DNA from: Bradyrhizobium sp. NDS-1
Lineage (GTDB): Bacteria > Pseudomonadota > Alphaproteobacteria > Rhizobiales > Xanthobacteraceae
Assembly: GCF_032918005.1 (NCBI RefSeq)
Contig: NZ_CP136628.1
Coordinates: 6,619,501 to 6,683,500 of the forward strand
Reading direction: 5' to 3'
Length of the DNA stretch: 64,000 nt
This document shows, one piece after another, positions 16,929 through 28,246 of this stretch (positions within the stretch are counted from its first letter, which is position 1; each line of letters opens with the position of its first letter). The translations under genes were made by a program, and so were the position numbers. The notes under the pieces are model-generated. The model was given only the letters and a program-made list of their open reading frames with translations. It was not told the DNA's origin and ran no database searches.

Positions 16929-18539
16929 TTGCAAGGTCTTGCGGACTTTCTGAAGAGTATCGGCGCCGCCCGGTTCGGGGCGATGATCGCGGTCACCGCC
17001 GCGCTCATCGGCTTCTTCGCGTTCGTCATCATGCGCGTCACCACGCCGCAGATGACGACGCTGTTCACCGACCTCAGCGTCGAGGATTCCTCCGGCATCA
17101 TCAAGGACCTGGAACGCCAGGGCATCCAGTTCGAGATCCGCAACGAGGGCTCCATCATCATGGTGCCCAAGGACAAGGTCACGCGCCTGCGGATGAAGCT
17201 CGCCGAGGGCGGCCTGCCCAAGGGCGGCAGCGTCGGCTATGAAGTGTTCGACAAGTCGGACGCGCTCGGCACCACCTCTTTCGTCCAGAACATCAACCAC
17301 CTCCGCGCACTGGAAGGCGAGCTCGCCCGCACCATCCGCGCCATCGACCGCATCCAGAACGCCCGCGTCCATCTGGTGCTGCCCGAGCGCCCGCTGTTCG
17401 CGCGCGAGGCGCCGGAGCCGTCGGCCTCGATCGTGGTCCGCGTCCGCGGCGCGCTGGAAGCCCAGCAGATCCGCGCCATCCGCCATCTCGTCGCCTCCGC
17501 CGTCAACGGCCTGAAGCCGCAGCGGGTCTCGATCGTCGACGAGGCCGGCCAACTGCTCGCCGACGGCGCAGCGAACGATCCGGAGCAGGCGATCGGCGAC
17601 GAGCGCCGCATCTCCTTCGAGAAGCGGATGCGCAAGCAGGTCGAGGACATCGTTTCCTCCGTGGTCGGATCGGGCCGCGCCCGCGTGCAGCTCTCCGCCG
17701 ATTTCGACTTCAACAAGGTGACACAGACCTCGGACAAGTACGATCCCGAAGGCCGGGTGCTGCGCTCGAGCCAGACCCGCGAAGAGCAGAGCATGACCGC
17801 CGACAACAACGGCCAGGTCACGGTCAACAACGAGCTGCCCGGCAACCAGCAGAACAACGGCGCCGCGGCCAAGGACCAGAGCAAGAAGACCGAAGAGACC
17901 AACAATTACGAGATCTCCCGCACCACCAAGACCGAGGTGACCGAGGCCGGCCGGGTCAACCGCATCTCGGTCGCGGTGCTGGTCGACGGGATCTATTCCA
18001 AGAACGACAAGGGCGAGCTGGCCTATCAGGACCGCACCAAGGAGCAGCTCGACCGCATCTCCGCGCTGGTCCGCTCGGCCATCGGCTTCGACCAGAAGCG
18101 CGGCGACCAGGTCGAGGTGGTCAATCTGCGCTTTGCCGACGCGCCCTCCACCGCCCCGATCGGCGAGCCTGGCGGCCTGCTCGGCATGCTCCAGTTCACC
18201 AAGGACGACGTCATGTACTTCGTCGAGCTCGGCGTGATGATGCTGCTCGGCCTGATCGTGCTGTTCCTGGTGATCCGCCCGCTGGTCAAGCGCATCCTCG
18301 CCTCCGACGAGGTCGCCGCCGCCATCTCCGGCGTGCTCACCGGCCCGGCGGTTTCCGAAGAGGCCGCGCCGGCCGCCCAGTCGCTGCTGCCGAGCGGCGC
18401 CGCCAGCGCGATCGACGTCGCCACCATTCAGGGCCAGGTCCACGCCCAGTCCGTTCATCGCGTCGGCGAGCTCGCCGAACGCAACCCCAACGAAACCGTC
18501 GCCATCGTCCGCCAATGGCTGAGCGAATCCGCAAAGTAA
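16929..18539 (+). CDS. fliF: Flagellar MS-ring protein FliF
   Basis: 536 residues. Start TTG 16929 gives MQGLADFLKSIGAARFG; GGGGCGG lies upstream. First membrane segment about 19-36, YscJ/FliF ring-building domain about 38-215 (TTLFTDLSVEDS, VHLVLPERPLFARE), then the FliF C-domain (VEDIVSSVVGSGRARVQLSADFD) and second membrane segment about 430-452. The cytoplasmic C-terminal tail (AERNPNETVAIVRQWLSE) is the FliG-binding region. It is the first flagellar structure assembled. Begins the fliFGHN-flbD operon. Confidence 0.95.
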   Translation: MQGLADFLKSIGAARFGAMIAVTAALIGFFAFVIMRVTTPQMTTLFTDLSVEDSSGIIKDLERQGIQFEIRNEGSIIMVPKDKVTRLRMKLAEGGLPKGGSVGYEVFDKSDALGTTSFVQNINHLRALEGELARTIRAIDRIQNARVHLVLPERPLFAREAPEPSASIVVRVRGALEAQQIRAIRHLVASAVNGLKPQRVSIVDEAGQLLADGAANDPEQAIGDERRISFEKRMRKQVEDIVSSVVGSGRARVQLSADFDFNKVTQTSDKYDPEGRVLRSSQTREEQSMTADNNGQVTVNNELPGNQQNNGAAAKDQSKKTEETNNYEISRTTKTEVTEAGRVNRISVAVLVDGIYSKNDKGELAYQDRTKEQLDRISALVRSAIGFDQKRGDQVEVVNLRFADAPSTAPIGEPGGLLGMLQFTKDDVMYFVELGVMMLLGLIVLFLVIRPLVKRILASDEVAAAISGVLTGPAVSEEAAPAAQSLLPSGAASAIDVATIQGQVHAQSVHRVGELAERNPNETVAIVRQWLSESAK

Positions 18540-18557
18540 TACGAGAAGTGAACTGAC

Positions 18558-19655
18558 ATGGCCGCCGCACTGCAAAACGCCAACAGCAACGACATCACCA
18601 GCGTGATCTCCACGCTTGGTCAGCGTGCCAATACAAGGGCAAAGGACGGCAAGCCGGCCGAACAATTGTCCGGACCGAAGCGCGCCGCGATCCTGATGCT
18701 CGCGCTCGGCGAGCAATATGGCGGCAAGATCTGGGGCCTGCTCGACGACGACGAGGTGCGCCAGCTCTCGCTGGAAATGTCGACGCTCGGCACCGTCGAG
18801 GTCGACACCGTCGAGGACATGCTGCTCGAATTCGTCTCGCGCATGTCGGCCTCCGGCGCGCTGATGGGCAATTTCGACGCCACCGAGCGGCTGCTCCAGC
18901 AATATCTGCCGCCGGAGCGGGTCAACGGCATCATGGACGAGATCCGCGGCCCTGCCGGCCGCAACATGTGGGAGAAGCTCTCCAACGTGCAGGAAGAGGT
19001 CCTCGCGAACTACCTCAAGAACGAGTATCCGCAAACCATCGCGGTGGTGCTGTCGAAGCTGAAGCCGGAACACGCCGCGCGGGTGCTCGGCATCTTCCCC
19101 GAGGAGCTCGCACTCGACGTCGTCAACCGCATGCTGAAGATGGAAGCGGTGCAGAAGGAGGTGATCGAGAGCGTGGAGAAGACGCTGCGCACCGAGTTCA
19201 TGTCCAATCTGTCGCAGACCCGACGCCGCGACGCCCACGAGGTGATGGCCGAAATCTTCAACAATTTCGACCGCCAGACCGAAACCCGCTTCATCACCTC
19301 GCTGGAAGAGGACAACCGCGAATCGGCCGAGCGCATCAAGGCGCTGATGTTCACCTTCGACGACCTCGTGAAGCTCGACTCCGGATCGGCCCAGACCCTG
19401 ATGCGCAACGTCGACAAGGACAAGCTCGGCGTCGCGCTCAAGAGCGCCAACGAGGACGTCCGCAACTTCTTCTTCGGCAACATGTCCTCGCGGGCGGCCA
19501 AGATGCTCCAGGACGACATGGCAGCGATGGGCCCGGTCCGCCTGCGCGACGTCGACGAGGCCCAGGCGCTTCTGGTCAACCTGGCCAAGGACCTCGCCGC
19601 CAAGGGCGAGATCATGCTGACCAAGAACCGCGCCGACGACGAACTGGTGTATTGA
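18558..19655 (+). CDS. fliG: Flagellar motor switch protein FliG
   Basis: 365 residues. N-terminal FliF-binding domain ([20 protein letters not shown]), middle domain with the EHPQ-like segment [21 protein letters not shown], and C-terminal torque domain ([40 protein letters not shown]) carrying the charged residues that face MotA. Cytoplasmic C-ring component. Starts 19 bases after fliF and overlaps fliH (stop TGA and start ATG share one base). Confidence 0.96.
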   Translation: MAAALQNANSNDITSVISTLGQRANTRAKDGKPAEQLSGPKRAAILMLALGEQYGGKIWGLLDDDEVRQLSLEMSTLGTVEVDTVEDMLLEFVSRMSASGALMGNFDATERLLQQYLPPERVNGIMDEIRGPAGRNMWEKLSNVQEEVLANYLKNEYPQTIAVVLSKLKPEHAARVLGIFPEELALDVVNRMLKMEAVQKEVIESVEKTLRTEFMSNLSQTRRRDAHEVMAEIFNNFDRQTETRFITSLEEDNRESAERIKALMFTFDDLVKLDSGSAQTLMRNVDKDKLGVALKSANEDVRNFFFGNMSSRAAKMLQDDMAAMGPVRLRDVDEAQALLVNLAKDLAAKGEIMLTKNRADDELVY

Positions 19656-20278
19656 TGGCCGCTCCGGCGAAATTCCTGTTCGATACCGACTTCGCGGCGC
19701 CCGAGCGGGCGACGCGCGAGAAGGCCGCGACCGCCGCCGAGATCGCCCAGAAGGTCGCGGAAGCCGAAGCGCGCGCCTACCAGGACGGCTTTGCCGCCGG
19801 CCAGCGCGAAGCCAAGGCCGAGAGCGACCGCCGCGTCGCACTCGCCATGGAAGAGATCAACATCGGCATTCGCGGCATCGCGACCGGTATCAGCAACATC
19901 GAATCCAAGATGGAAACCGAAGCCGTCGACGTCGCGGTCGCGGTCGCGCGCAAGCTGTGCGCCGACCTCGTCGCCGCGGAGCCGCTCGGCGAGATCGTCG
20001 CGCTGGTCAAGGACTGTTTCTCGCATCTGGTCGCGACGCCGCATCTCGTCGTCCGCGTCAACGATGCGCTCTACGACGCGGCCCGCGACAAGATCGAGCG
20101 GCTTGCCAAGCAGAGCGGCTTCGAAGGCCGGCTGGTGATCCTGGCCGAGCCGGAAATTGCCACCGGCGACTGCCGGATCGAATGGGCCGATGGCGGCGTC
20201 GTGCTGGAGCGCGGCGCCATCGCGGCCAAGATCGACGAAATGGTCGGACGCTACGTCGCGTCCCGCAGGGGGAGTTAA
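19655..20278 (+). CDS. fliH: FliH-like flagellar export regulator
   Basis: 207 residues starting at ATG 19655, which shares a base with the fliG stop. Helical, with a charged coiled-coil-like start (AAEIAQKVAEAEARAYQDGFAAGQREA is the usual FliH region) and the FliH/HrpE-type C-terminal domain (VAVAVARKLCADLVAAEPLGE; GDCRIEWADGGVVLERGAIA). FliH holds the export ATPase FliI at the base of the motor. The N-terminus is divergent, as usual in alphaproteobacteria, but position between fliG and fliN supports the call. Confidence 0.85.
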   Translation: MAAPAKFLFDTDFAAPERATREKAATAAEIAQKVAEAEARAYQDGFAAGQREAKAESDRRVALAMEEINIGIRGIATGISNIESKMETEAVDVAVAVARKLCADLVAAEPLGEIVALVKDCFSHLVATPHLVVRVNDALYDAARDKIERLAKQSGFEGRLVILAEPEIATGDCRIEWADGGVVLERGAIAAKIDEMVGRYVASRRGS

Positions 20279-20281
20279 CCC

Positions 20282-20632
20282 ATGAGCGACACCGACGGAC
20301 AGGTCCCGCTGCCCGATCTCAACGGCCCGATGCCGCCTGCCAGCACGGACGTCGGCTACAACGAGGACGAATATGCGGCACGTGCCGCCGCCGACCTCGA
20401 GGCCGTGTTCGACGTGCCGGTCCAGGTCTCGGCGGTGCTCGGCCGCTCCAAGATGGACGTCAGCGAGTTGTTGAAGCTCGGGCCCGGCACCGTGCTCGAG
20501 CTCGACCGCCGCGTCGGCGAGGCCATCGACATCTACGTCAACAACAAGCTGGTCGCCCGCGGCGAAGTCGTCCTGGTCGAGGACAAGCTCGGCGTGACCA
20601 TGACCGAAATCATCAAGACCGAACGCACGTAA
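20282..20632 (+). CDS. fliN: Flagellar motor switch protein FliN
   Basis: 116 residues. The C-terminal SpoA domain (FDVPVQVSAVLGRSKMDVSE; LKLGPGTVLELDRRVGEAID; VNNKLVARGEVVLVEDKLGV) covers residues about 42-112; the acidic N-terminus is variable. Part of the C-ring with FliM and FliG. Starts three bases after fliH. fliM is not in this window. Confidence 0.95.
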   Translation: MSDTDGQVPLPDLNGPMPPASTDVGYNEDEYAARAAADLEAVFDVPVQVSAVLGRSKMDVSELLKLGPGTVLELDRRVGEAIDIYVNNKLVARGEVVLVEDKLGVTMTEIIKTERT

Positions 20633-20688
20633 TAGGCGCGAACAGGGAATGACGCGCGGCAGCGCGACCAGACGGACAGGAGACTGAC

Positions 20689-22074
<1,386 letters not shown>

Positions 22075-22103
22075 GCCGCGCCTTCGAAGCTCAAGAGATG
22101 CGA

Positions 22104-22138
22104 GTGCCCGGGCTGGTCCCGGGCATTTTCTTTTTGCG
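22104..22138 (+). terminator. Rho-independent terminator after flbD
   Basis: TGCCCGGG, loop CTGGT, CCCGGGCATTTTCTTTTT: strong GC stem with T-rich tail, 30 bases behind the flbD stop. Confidence 0.85.
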
Positions 22139-22301
22139 GTGAGGCGAATGCTGGCGCCACGCCTCACCGTCGTCCGCGCCTGATGCACAATTGCGTACTC
22201 GGCGGGGACGATAGCGGTGGGCATGGCCGCACCGCGTTCTCCGACTAGGTCCGGCCCGCGCAACGCCCTATAACCCGCCTGACAACCACGCGAGGGACCA
22301 C

Positions 22302-23450
22302 ATGTCTGAAGCTCAAATCACGGACTGGCTGGCGTCGCAGAAGCAGGCGATGATCGATCTGCTCCGCGATGTCGTGAACATCGATTCCGGCTCCTATGAC
22401 AAGGAAGGCGTCGATGCGGTCGGTGCGCGGTTCGAGCGGCATTTTGCCGAGCACGGCATTCCGTTCCGGCGCGAGGACCACGACGCCTTCGGCGACGCGA
22501 TCCATGCCGAGGTGGCAAAGCCCGGCAGCAACGAGAGGCCGGTGCTGTTGATGGGACATCGCGACACCGTGTTCGGCAAGGGTGAGGCCGGGCGGCGGCC
22601 GTTCACGATTCGAGACGGACGCGCCTACGGTCCCGGCGTCGCCGACATGAAGTCCGGCGTCGTGATGAACATCTTCGTGGCGACCGCCTTCCACAAATTC
22701 GGCGGCAACCCGCATCCGATCAAGCTGCTGATCACCTCGGACGAGGAGATCGGCTCGCCCTCCTCCCGGCCGGTGATCGAGCGCGAAGGCCGTGCCGCCC
22801 GCGCCGTGTTCAATTCAGAGCCGGGCCGCCCCACGGGCAACGTCGTGACGGGGCGCAAGGGCGGCATCTTCATGCATTTGGCCATTACCGGCAAAGCCGC
22901 GCATTCCGGCGCCAATTTCGCCGCGGGCGTCAGCGCGATCGGCGAGCTGGCGCACAAGATCGTCCAGATCCACGCGCTCACCGATCTCGACAAGGGCATC
23001 ACGCTGAATGTCGGCCTGGTCTCGGGCGGGCAGTCCGTCAACACCACGGCGCCTTTTGCCGAAGGTCAGATCGACCTGCGCTATGTCGATCCGGCCGATC
23101 GTGCGCGGGTGATGGGAGCGATCGAGACGATCGTCGCGAAATCTTACGTGCCGGGCACGAGCGCAACGCTGACCATCAAGGGCGAGTTCGTGCCGGTGGT
23201 GCAGAGCGCGGAGTCGAAAGCCCTGTTCGAAAGCTACCAGGCGGCCGCAAGGCGGGCCGGCCTCACCACGCTCCAGGGCGAATTCTCCGGCGGCTGCGCC
23301 GATTCCGGCTTCACCGCCGCCGTTGGCACGCCGACCATCTGCGGCCTCGGACCGGTCGGCGGGCTCGCACACACGCCGGAGGAATATCTCGAGCTCGACA
23401 GCATCGTGCCGCGCGCGCAGGCGCTGGCGCTGGCGATCTTGCGGGGGTGA
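22302..23450 (+). CDS. M20 family metallopeptidase (glutamate carboxypeptidase-like)
   Basis: 382 residues of the M20/ArgE/CPG2 family. Metal ligands by pattern: H86 (MGHRDTVF), D115 (GVADMKSG), catalytic and ligand E148-E149 (TSDEEIGS), a distal histidine in GGLAHTPEEY near 361. A lid/dimerisation domain sits around 190-300 (AAHSG). No signal peptide, so cytoplasmic, unlike Pseudomonas CPG2. Monocistronic, just upstream of a palindromic repeat. Substrate unknown; a glutamyl or acylated amino acid is likely. Confidence 0.88.
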   Translation: MSEAQITDWLASQKQAMIDLLRDVVNIDSGSYDKEGVDAVGARFERHFAEHGIPFRREDHDAFGDAIHAEVAKPGSNERPVLLMGHRDTVFGKGEAGRRPFTIRDGRAYGPGVADMKSGVVMNIFVATAFHKFGGNPHPIKLLITSDEEIGSPSSRPVIEREGRAARAVFNSEPGRPTGNVVTGRKGGIFMHLAITGKAAHSGANFAAGVSAIGELAHKIVQIHALTDLDKGITLNVGLVSGGQSVNTTAPFAEGQIDLRYVDPADRARVMGAIETIVAKSYVPGTSATLTIKGEFVPVVQSAESKALFESYQAAARRAGLTTLQGEFSGGCADSGFTAAVGTPTICGLGPVGGLAHTPEEYLELDSIVPRAQALALAILRG

Positions 23451-23460
23451 AGCCGCTCCC

Positions 23461-23539
23461 CGTCATGCCCGGGCTTGCCCCCACGTATCTCCGAAACCGC
23501 CGATGCACGTGAATGGCCGGGTCAAGCCCGGCCATGACG
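23461..23539. repeat. Short dispersed palindrome (GTCATGCCCGG family)
   Basis: CGTCATGCCCGGGC at one end and GGCCGGGTCAAGCCCGGCCATGACG at the other. Lies between the convergent M20 peptidase and the small membrane protein gene. Confidence 0.6.
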
Positions 23540-23553
23540 AGGAGAGAGTGTCG

Positions 23554-23709
23554 TCACGAATAACTCGGCGCGTCGGGCTTGCGGAAGATGTGGATGGGAT
23601 CGCCCGGCACGATCGGCGATCCCGAAAACATCGCATAGGCATAGAGCGCGAGATAGGCGATCGCGAGCGCGCCGACGGCGTAGAAGGCGAAGGTCGCGAT
23701 GCGCTTCAT
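23554..23709 (-). CDS. 51-residue membrane protein
   Basis: A small frame starting at ATG 23709 with GGAG eight bases upstream. One hydrophobic segment (ATFAFYAVGALAIAYLALYAY, residues about 5-25) after a KR start, then a polar tail GSPIVPGDPIHIFRKPDAP. Codon use is like the other genes here. Not identifiable by family; could anchor at the inner membrane with a short periplasmic tail. It is 96 bases downstream of the flavin reductase gene on the same strand. Confidence 0.55.
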   Translation of the reverse strand: MKRIATFAFYAVGALAIAYLALYAYAMFSGSPIVPGDPIHIFRKPDAPSYS

Positions 23710-23805
23710 CGATCCGCTCCATGGCCGTCCCGAACGGGACGCTCAGGGCGCTTCTAGAGCGATGACGAGAAAAAGGCCAGCCTCTGCGCCCCCTTCGGGC
23801 GGCGA

Positions 23806-24387
23806 TCAAACGCCGCGGCGGCCGCGCGCGGGAAGGCTGACATCGGCGAGCCTGGCCGCGTCCTCGTCCTGGTCGACCGCCACGTACCGGCCGTGCCAAT
23901 AGGCGAGCGCGGCGGTGCGAGCCGAGCTCTTGATGTCCCTGACGCGGCCGATGACGATGCCGTGCGAGTGGCGCTCGACGATCTCCTCGACCTCGCAATC
24001 GAAGGCCGACAGCGCGCCCGCCAGGAGCGGAACGCCCGAGACCGCCGTCACCCACCGGCTGCCTGCGAAACGATCAGCGCCCTTCAGCCCGCCCTTGCCG
24101 GAAAAGCGCTCGGCGACATCCAGCTGGTCGGCATTGAGGATGTTGACGCCGAAGGCGCCATGGCGGCGGATCAGCGGAAAGGAGGAGGCGTCGCGGCTGA
24201 TGCTGACCAGCAGCGTCGGCGGCTCGACCGACAGCGAGGTCACCGAGGTCACCGTCATGCCGGTGATGTCCTTGCCCCTGCCGGCGGTGATGATGCTGAC
24301 GCCGCCGGTGAGATGGCGCATGGCGCCGCGGAAATCGGCGGACGAGACGGGGATTTCAGTCATGAGATCGCGGGGCACTACATTCAT
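23806..24387 (-). CDS. Flavin reductase (FMN reductase, SsuE-function partner)
   Basis: 193 residues of the flavin-reductase-like (DIM6/NTAB, HpaC-type) split-barrel family. Hallmarks: MRHLTGGVSIITAG, GMTVTSVTSLSVEPPTLLVSI, FGVNILNADQLDVAERFSG and HGIVIGRVRDI. It would supply reduced FMN to the SsuD monooxygenase encoded in the same operon; it is not homologous to E. coli SsuE but fills that role. ATG 24387 is used; ATG 24363 (MTEIPV) is possible. Last gene of the ssu operon. Confidence 0.88.
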   Translation of the reverse strand: MNVVPRDLMTEIPVSSADFRGAMRHLTGGVSIITAGRGKDITGMTVTSVTSLSVEPPTLLVSISRDASSFPLIRRHGAFGVNILNADQLDVAERFSGKGGLKGADRFAGSRWVTAVSGVPLLAGALSAFDCEVEEIVERHSHGIVIGRVRDIKSSARTAALAYWHGRYVAVDQDEDAARLADVSLPARGRRGV

Positions 24388-24419
24388 GGCATTGCTCCCC
24401 GAAGCGGGGTTCCCTGCAT

Positions 24420-25256
24420 TTAGGTACGATCGTCCGCCGATAACAGGTGGCTCAGGATCGAGCCTTCGAGGCCGGCGAGCTCGGCCGAGCCGCGCTGGCG
24501 CGGCCGGACGGCGTTGACCGTGACATCGTGGGCGATGCGACCATCCTCGATCACGAGCACGCGATCCGCCAGCGCGACCGCTTCGGCGACATCGTGGGTG
24601 ACGAGGATCGCGGTAAAGCCCTGGTCGCGCCAGACCCGCTCCAGAAGGCGCTGCATCGAGATGCGGGTCAGCGCATCCAGCGCGCCGAGCGGCTCGTCGA
24701 AGGCGAGCACCCGCGGACGGGAGACCAGCGCGCGGGCGAGCGCAACGCGCTGCTTCTGGCCGCCCGACAGCACTGATGGCCATTGGTCGCGCTTGTCGGC
24801 GAGGCCGACCTCCGTCAACGCCTTCTCGGCGCGCGCGTGCGCGTCTTGCGACGCGCGATCGCGGCCGAGGCCGACCTCGACGTTGGCGAGCACGCGCGCC
24901 CAGGGCAGGAGCCGCGGCTCCTGGAACATGACGCGGATGTCCTCGGGCTGGATATCCTGGCCGAAGTTGATGCTGCCGGCGTCGATCTTGTCCAGACCGG
25001 CGATGAGGCGCAGCAGCGTGCTCTTTCCGCAACCGCTTTTTCCCACGATGGCGACGAACTGGCCCGCTGGGATGTGCAGGTCGATGCCGCGCAGCACCTC
25101 GTTATCGCCGAAGGATTTGCGCAAGGCCCGGATGCTGAGCGGCAGGCCGGTGGTTTGCGCAGCGCGTTCCTCGCGCACCACGCGGGCGTGAGGTGCGAAA
25201 TTCGCGCGGCTGCCAAGTTCAGACTCGGGAAGGGAGGTACGAAGCGCTGTTTGCAT
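24420..25256 (-). CDS. ssuB: Aliphatic sulfonate ABC transporter ATPase SsuB
   Basis: 278 residues. Walker [10 protein letters not shown] (72-80), Q-loop FQEPRLLPW typical of SsuB/TauB, signature LSGGQKQR (163-170), Walker B VLAFDEP (183-189), and H-loop VTHDVAEA. The first 40 residues extend beyond the core family and are not conserved. Powers import of alkanesulfonates with SsuC and the periplasmic binding proteins. 20 bases after ssuC. Confidence 0.93.
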   Translation of the reverse strand: MQTALRTSLPESELGSRANFAPHARVVREERAAQTTGLPLSIRALRKSFGDNEVLRGIDLHIPAGQFVAIVGKSGCGKSTLLRLIAGLDKIDAGSINFGQDIQPEDIRVMFQEPRLLPWARVLANVEVGLGRDRASQDAHARAEKALTEVGLADKRDQWPSVLSGGQKQRVALARALVSRPRVLAFDEPLGALDALTRISMQRLLERVWRDQGFTAILVTHDVAEAVALADRVLVIEDGRIAHDVTVNAVRPRQRGSAELAGLEGSILSHLLSADDRT

Positions 25257-25276
25257 GTGATTCCCAGTCTTTCTGC

Positions 25277-26083
25277 TCAACGTTTCTGGAAGGCGGGGTG
25301 CCAGGAGAGCGTCAGGCGCTCCAGCACGCGGGAGGCGCTGTCGGCGAGCTTGCCGAGCAGGGCATAGATCAGGATCGAGAGCACGACGACGTCGATCAGC
25401 ATGAACTCGCGCGCCTGCATCGCCATGTAGCCGAGGCCGGAGGACGCCGCGATGGTCTCGGCGACGATCAGGGTCAGCCACATGATGCCGAGCGCGAAGC
25501 GGATGCCGACGAAGATCGACGGCAGCGCGCCCGGGAAGATCACGCGGCGGAACAATTCGCCGTCGGTCATGCCGTAGATGCGTCCCATCTCGATCAACTG
25601 CGGATCGACGGTGCGGATGCCGTGCAGCGTGTTGAGGTAGATCGGGAAGAAAACGCCGAGCGCCACCAGGAACAGTTTTGCGCTCTCGTCGATGCCGAAC
25701 CAGAGGATGACCAGCGGGATCAGCGCCAGATGCGGCACGTTGCGCACCATCTGCAGCGTGGTGTCGGTCAGCCTGGCCGAGAGCTGCGACAGGCCGTTGG
25801 CGAGGCCGAAGGCGAAGCCGATGCTGCCGCCGATCAAAAAGCCGATCGAGGCGCGCCAGAACGAAACCCAGATGTTGCGGACGAGCTCGCCCGAGAGCAG
25901 CAGCTTCCAGCCCGCGAGCAGGACGTCGCTCGGCGCCGGCAGCACGCGGGTCGGCACGAAGCCGGTGACGCTCGCGATTTGCCAGATCGCGATGATGGCG
26001 AGCGGCACGATCCATTGGACCAGGCCGTCGACCCGCGGCAGGCGGATGCTGCGCGGAAGCGAGATGCTGTCGATCAGGCTCAT
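25277..26083 (-). CDS. ssuC: Sulfonate ABC transporter permease SsuC
   Basis: 268 residues, six predicted membrane segments and the ABC permease loop [24 protein letters not shown] (EAA-type contact with SsuB). ATG 26083 overlaps the ssuD stop by four bases (ATGA). The longer open frame to 26365 is antisense to nothing known but has no family similarity and overlaps ssuD. Inner-membrane channel of the sulfonate importer. Confidence 0.93.
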   Translation of the reverse strand: MSLIDSISLPRSIRLPRVDGLVQWIVPLAIIAIWQIASVTGFVPTRVLPAPSDVLLAGWKLLLSGELVRNIWVSFWRASIGFLIGGSIGFAFGLANGLSQLSARLTDTTLQMVRNVPHLALIPLVILWFGIDESAKLFLVALGVFFPIYLNTLHGIRTVDPQLIEMGRIYGMTDGELFRRVIFPGALPSIFVGIRFALGIMWLTLIVAETIAASSGLGYMAMQAREFMLIDVVVLSILIYALLGKLADSASRVLERLTLSWHPAFQKR

Positions 26084-27258
26084 GACTGCGACACCCGGTG
26101 CTGCGGACGGAAATCGCTGCCGACCGTCTCGCCGAACGGACCGCCGTTGAAGTGCAGCTTGGTGACGTTGGAAGGTTGCTCCAGCGCAAGCAGCGGGAAC
26201 ACCAGCTCGGCGAAACGGTAGGCCTCCTCCAAATGAGGGTAGCCCGACATGATGAAGGTATCGATGCCGAGATCCTGATACTCCCTGATACGGGCCGCCA
26301 CGGTCTGGGCGTCGCCGACCAGCGCCGTGCCGGCGCCGCCACGCACGAGGCCGACGCCGGCCCACAGGTTCGGCGCGATCTCGAGCTTGTCGCGCTTGCC
26401 GCCGTGGAGCTGCGCCATCCGCTGCTGGCCGACGGAATCCATGCGGGCAAAGTTCTTCTGCGCCAGCGCAATGGTGTCGTCGCTGACATGCCTGATCAGC
26501 TCGTTGGCATCGCGCCAGGCCGCTTCATTGGTCTCGCGGACGATCACGTGAAGGCGAATGCCGAAGGAAAGCTTTCTGCCGCGCGCGGCTGCGACCTCCC
26601 TCACCTTCGCGATCTTCTCGGCCACCAGCGCCGGCGGCTCGCCCCAGGTGAGATATTTGTCAACGGTATCGACCGCGACGTCGATGCCGGCATCGGAGGA
26701 GCCACCGAAATACAGCGGCGGCCGCGGCGACTGCACCGGCGGGAACAAGAGCTTGCCGCCCTCGACATGGATGTGCTTGCCCTCGACATTGACGGTCTTG
26801 CCGGCGAGCAGGTCGCTATAGACGCCCAGGAACTCGCGGGTGACCTCGTAGCGCTCGTCATGGCCGAGGAAGATGCCGTCGCCCTTGTTCTCGACGGGAT
26901 CGCCGCCGGTGACGACGTTGACGAGCAGCCGGCCATTGCTTACGCGATCCAGCGTCGCGGTCATGCGCGCAGCGACGCTGGGCGATTGCAGGCCGGGCCT
27001 GACGGCGACGAGGTAGCGCAGCCGCTCGGTGAACGGCGCGACGGACGAGGCAACGATCCAGGAATCCTCGCAGGAGCGCCCGGTCGGCAGCAGCACGCCG
27101 AAATAGCCGAGCTGGTCGGCGGCCTGCGCGATCTGGCGCAGATAGTTGAAATTGACCTCGCGGCCACCGATGCCGGTGCCGAGATAGCGGCCGTCGCCGT
27201 GGGTCGGCAGGAACCAGAGGATGTTGGCGTTGGATTGCTTGCTCATGACTATGCTCAC
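26080..27258 (-). CDS. ssuD: FMNH2-dependent alkanesulfonate monooxygenase SsuD
   Basis: 392 residues of the bacterial luciferase-like family. It releases sulfite from alkanesulfonates. Typical segments: [49 protein letters not shown] and [20 protein letters not shown] 27258 overlaps the ssuA stop (GTGA) and has GGAAG eight bases before it; ATG 27246 (MSKQSN) is the alternative. Needs reduced flavin, probably from the 23806-24387 product. Confidence 0.95.
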   Translation of the reverse strand: MSIVMSKQSNANILWFLPTHGDGRYLGTGIGGREVNFNYLRQIAQAADQLGYFGVLLPTGRSCEDSWIVASSVAPFTERLRYLVAVRPGLQSPSVAARMTATLDRVSNGRLLVNVVTGGDPVENKGDGIFLGHDERYEVTREFLGVYSDLLAGKTVNVEGKHIHVEGGKLLFPPVQSPRPPLYFGGSSDAGIDVAVDTVDKYLTWGEPPALVAEKIAKVREVAAARGRKLSFGIRLHVIVRETNEAAWRDANELIRHVSDDTIALAQKNFARMDSVGQQRMAQLHGGKRDKLEIAPNLWAGVGLVRGGAGTALVGDAQTVAARIREYQDLGIDTFIMSGYPHLEEAYRFAELVFPLLALEQPSNVTKLHFNGGPFGETVGSDFRPQHRVSQS

Positions 27259-28208
27259 GATCCAGACTTCCGGGTGACGTCGGAGATCCTGATGGATTTC
27301 GGGATGAGGCCGAGCGCGAAGAACGCATCAGCCACCCGCTGCTGATCGGCGATAACGGCGTCGGTGATCGGCTTGATGCCGTAGGACTGTCGCTTCAAGG
27401 CGACCTCGACCACGGGGACCGAAAGGCCGATCGTCGGGGCCAGCTGCTCGGCGACCGCGTGGATGTCACCCTTGGCCCAGTCGTCAACGGTGCTGAGCTC
27501 GGCGAGCACGACGTCCACGACTTTCGGGTTGGCATCTAGAAACTTCTTCGAAGAGAAATAGAACTGGTAATTGGCGACGATGCCGGAGCCGTCAGCCAGC
27601 GTACGGGCGCCGGTGGCGGCTTCTGCGGCGGCCTGGAAGGGATCCCAGATCACCCAGGCATCGACCGCGCCGCGCTCGAAGGCCGCGCGCGCATCGGCGG
27701 GGGCCAGGAATACCTGCTCGACTTCCGAGTATTTCACGCCCGCCTTCTCCAGCGCCTTGACCAGGAGATAGTGGACGTTGGAGCCCTTGTTCAGCGCGAC
27801 CTTCTTGCCTTTGAGTTCGGCTACCGATTTCAGCGGGCTATCCTTCGGCACCAGGATCGCCTCGCCTTGTGGGGCCGGCGGTTCATAGGCGACGTACTGG
27901 ATCGGCGCGCCGGCGGCCTGCGCGAAGATCGGCGGGGCTTCGCCGGTGTTGCCGAAATCGATGGCGCCGACATTGAGCGCCTCGAGCAGCGGCGGGCCCG
28001 ACGGGAATTCGGTCCACACCACCTTGTAGCCGTCGGCGGCGAGCTTCGGCTCCAGCGTGCCCTTGCTCTTCAGCAGCACCAGCTTGCCGTATTTCTGGTA
28101 GCCGATGCGGATCACCTTGTCCTGTCCGTAAGAGGTGCCGACGGCGGCGGCGACGATGCCGATCGACAGCACGATGGCCGCGATCAGACGCTGGATGATA
28201 CGCCTCAT
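27255..28208 (-). CDS. ssuA: Aliphatic sulfonate-binding protein SsuA (second copy)
   Basis: 317 residues with a signal peptide ([20 protein letters not shown], cleavage near SYG-Q). The mature part is a SsuA-type binding protein: [40 protein letters not shown] and [13 protein letters not shown]. It is a paralogue of the gene immediately upstream (28247-29197), separated by only 38 bases. ATG 28208 is chosen over the longer frame because it starts the signal peptide. Confidence 0.92.
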   Translation of the reverse strand: MRRIIQRLIAAIVLSIGIVAAAVGTSYGQDKVIRIGYQKYGKLVLLKSKGTLEPKLAADGYKVVWTEFPSGPPLLEALNVGAIDFGNTGEAPPIFAQAAGAPIQYVAYEPPAPQGEAILVPKDSPLKSVAELKGKKVALNKGSNVHYLLVKALEKAGVKYSEVEQVFLAPADARAAFERGAVDAWVIWDPFQAAAEAATGARTLADGSGIVANYQFYFSSKKFLDANPKVVDVVLAELSTVDDWAKGDIHAVAEQLAPTIGLSVPVVEVALKRQSYGIKPITDAVIADQQRVADAFFALGLIPKSIRISDVTRKSGS

Positions 28209-28246
28209 GTTCAGACCTTTTGAAATGGGGAGAGTGGTCGGCACGA

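Noticed and set aside
16866..19841. Open frame of 991 codons on the minus strand
   Set aside because: Antisense to fliF-fliG-fliH; composition is the usual mirror of high-GC coding DNA, with no signal or family motif.
23522..24055. Minus-strand frame of 177 codons
   Set aside because: Lies in another frame across both the flavin reductase gene and the 51-residue gene; arginine-rich shadow composition.
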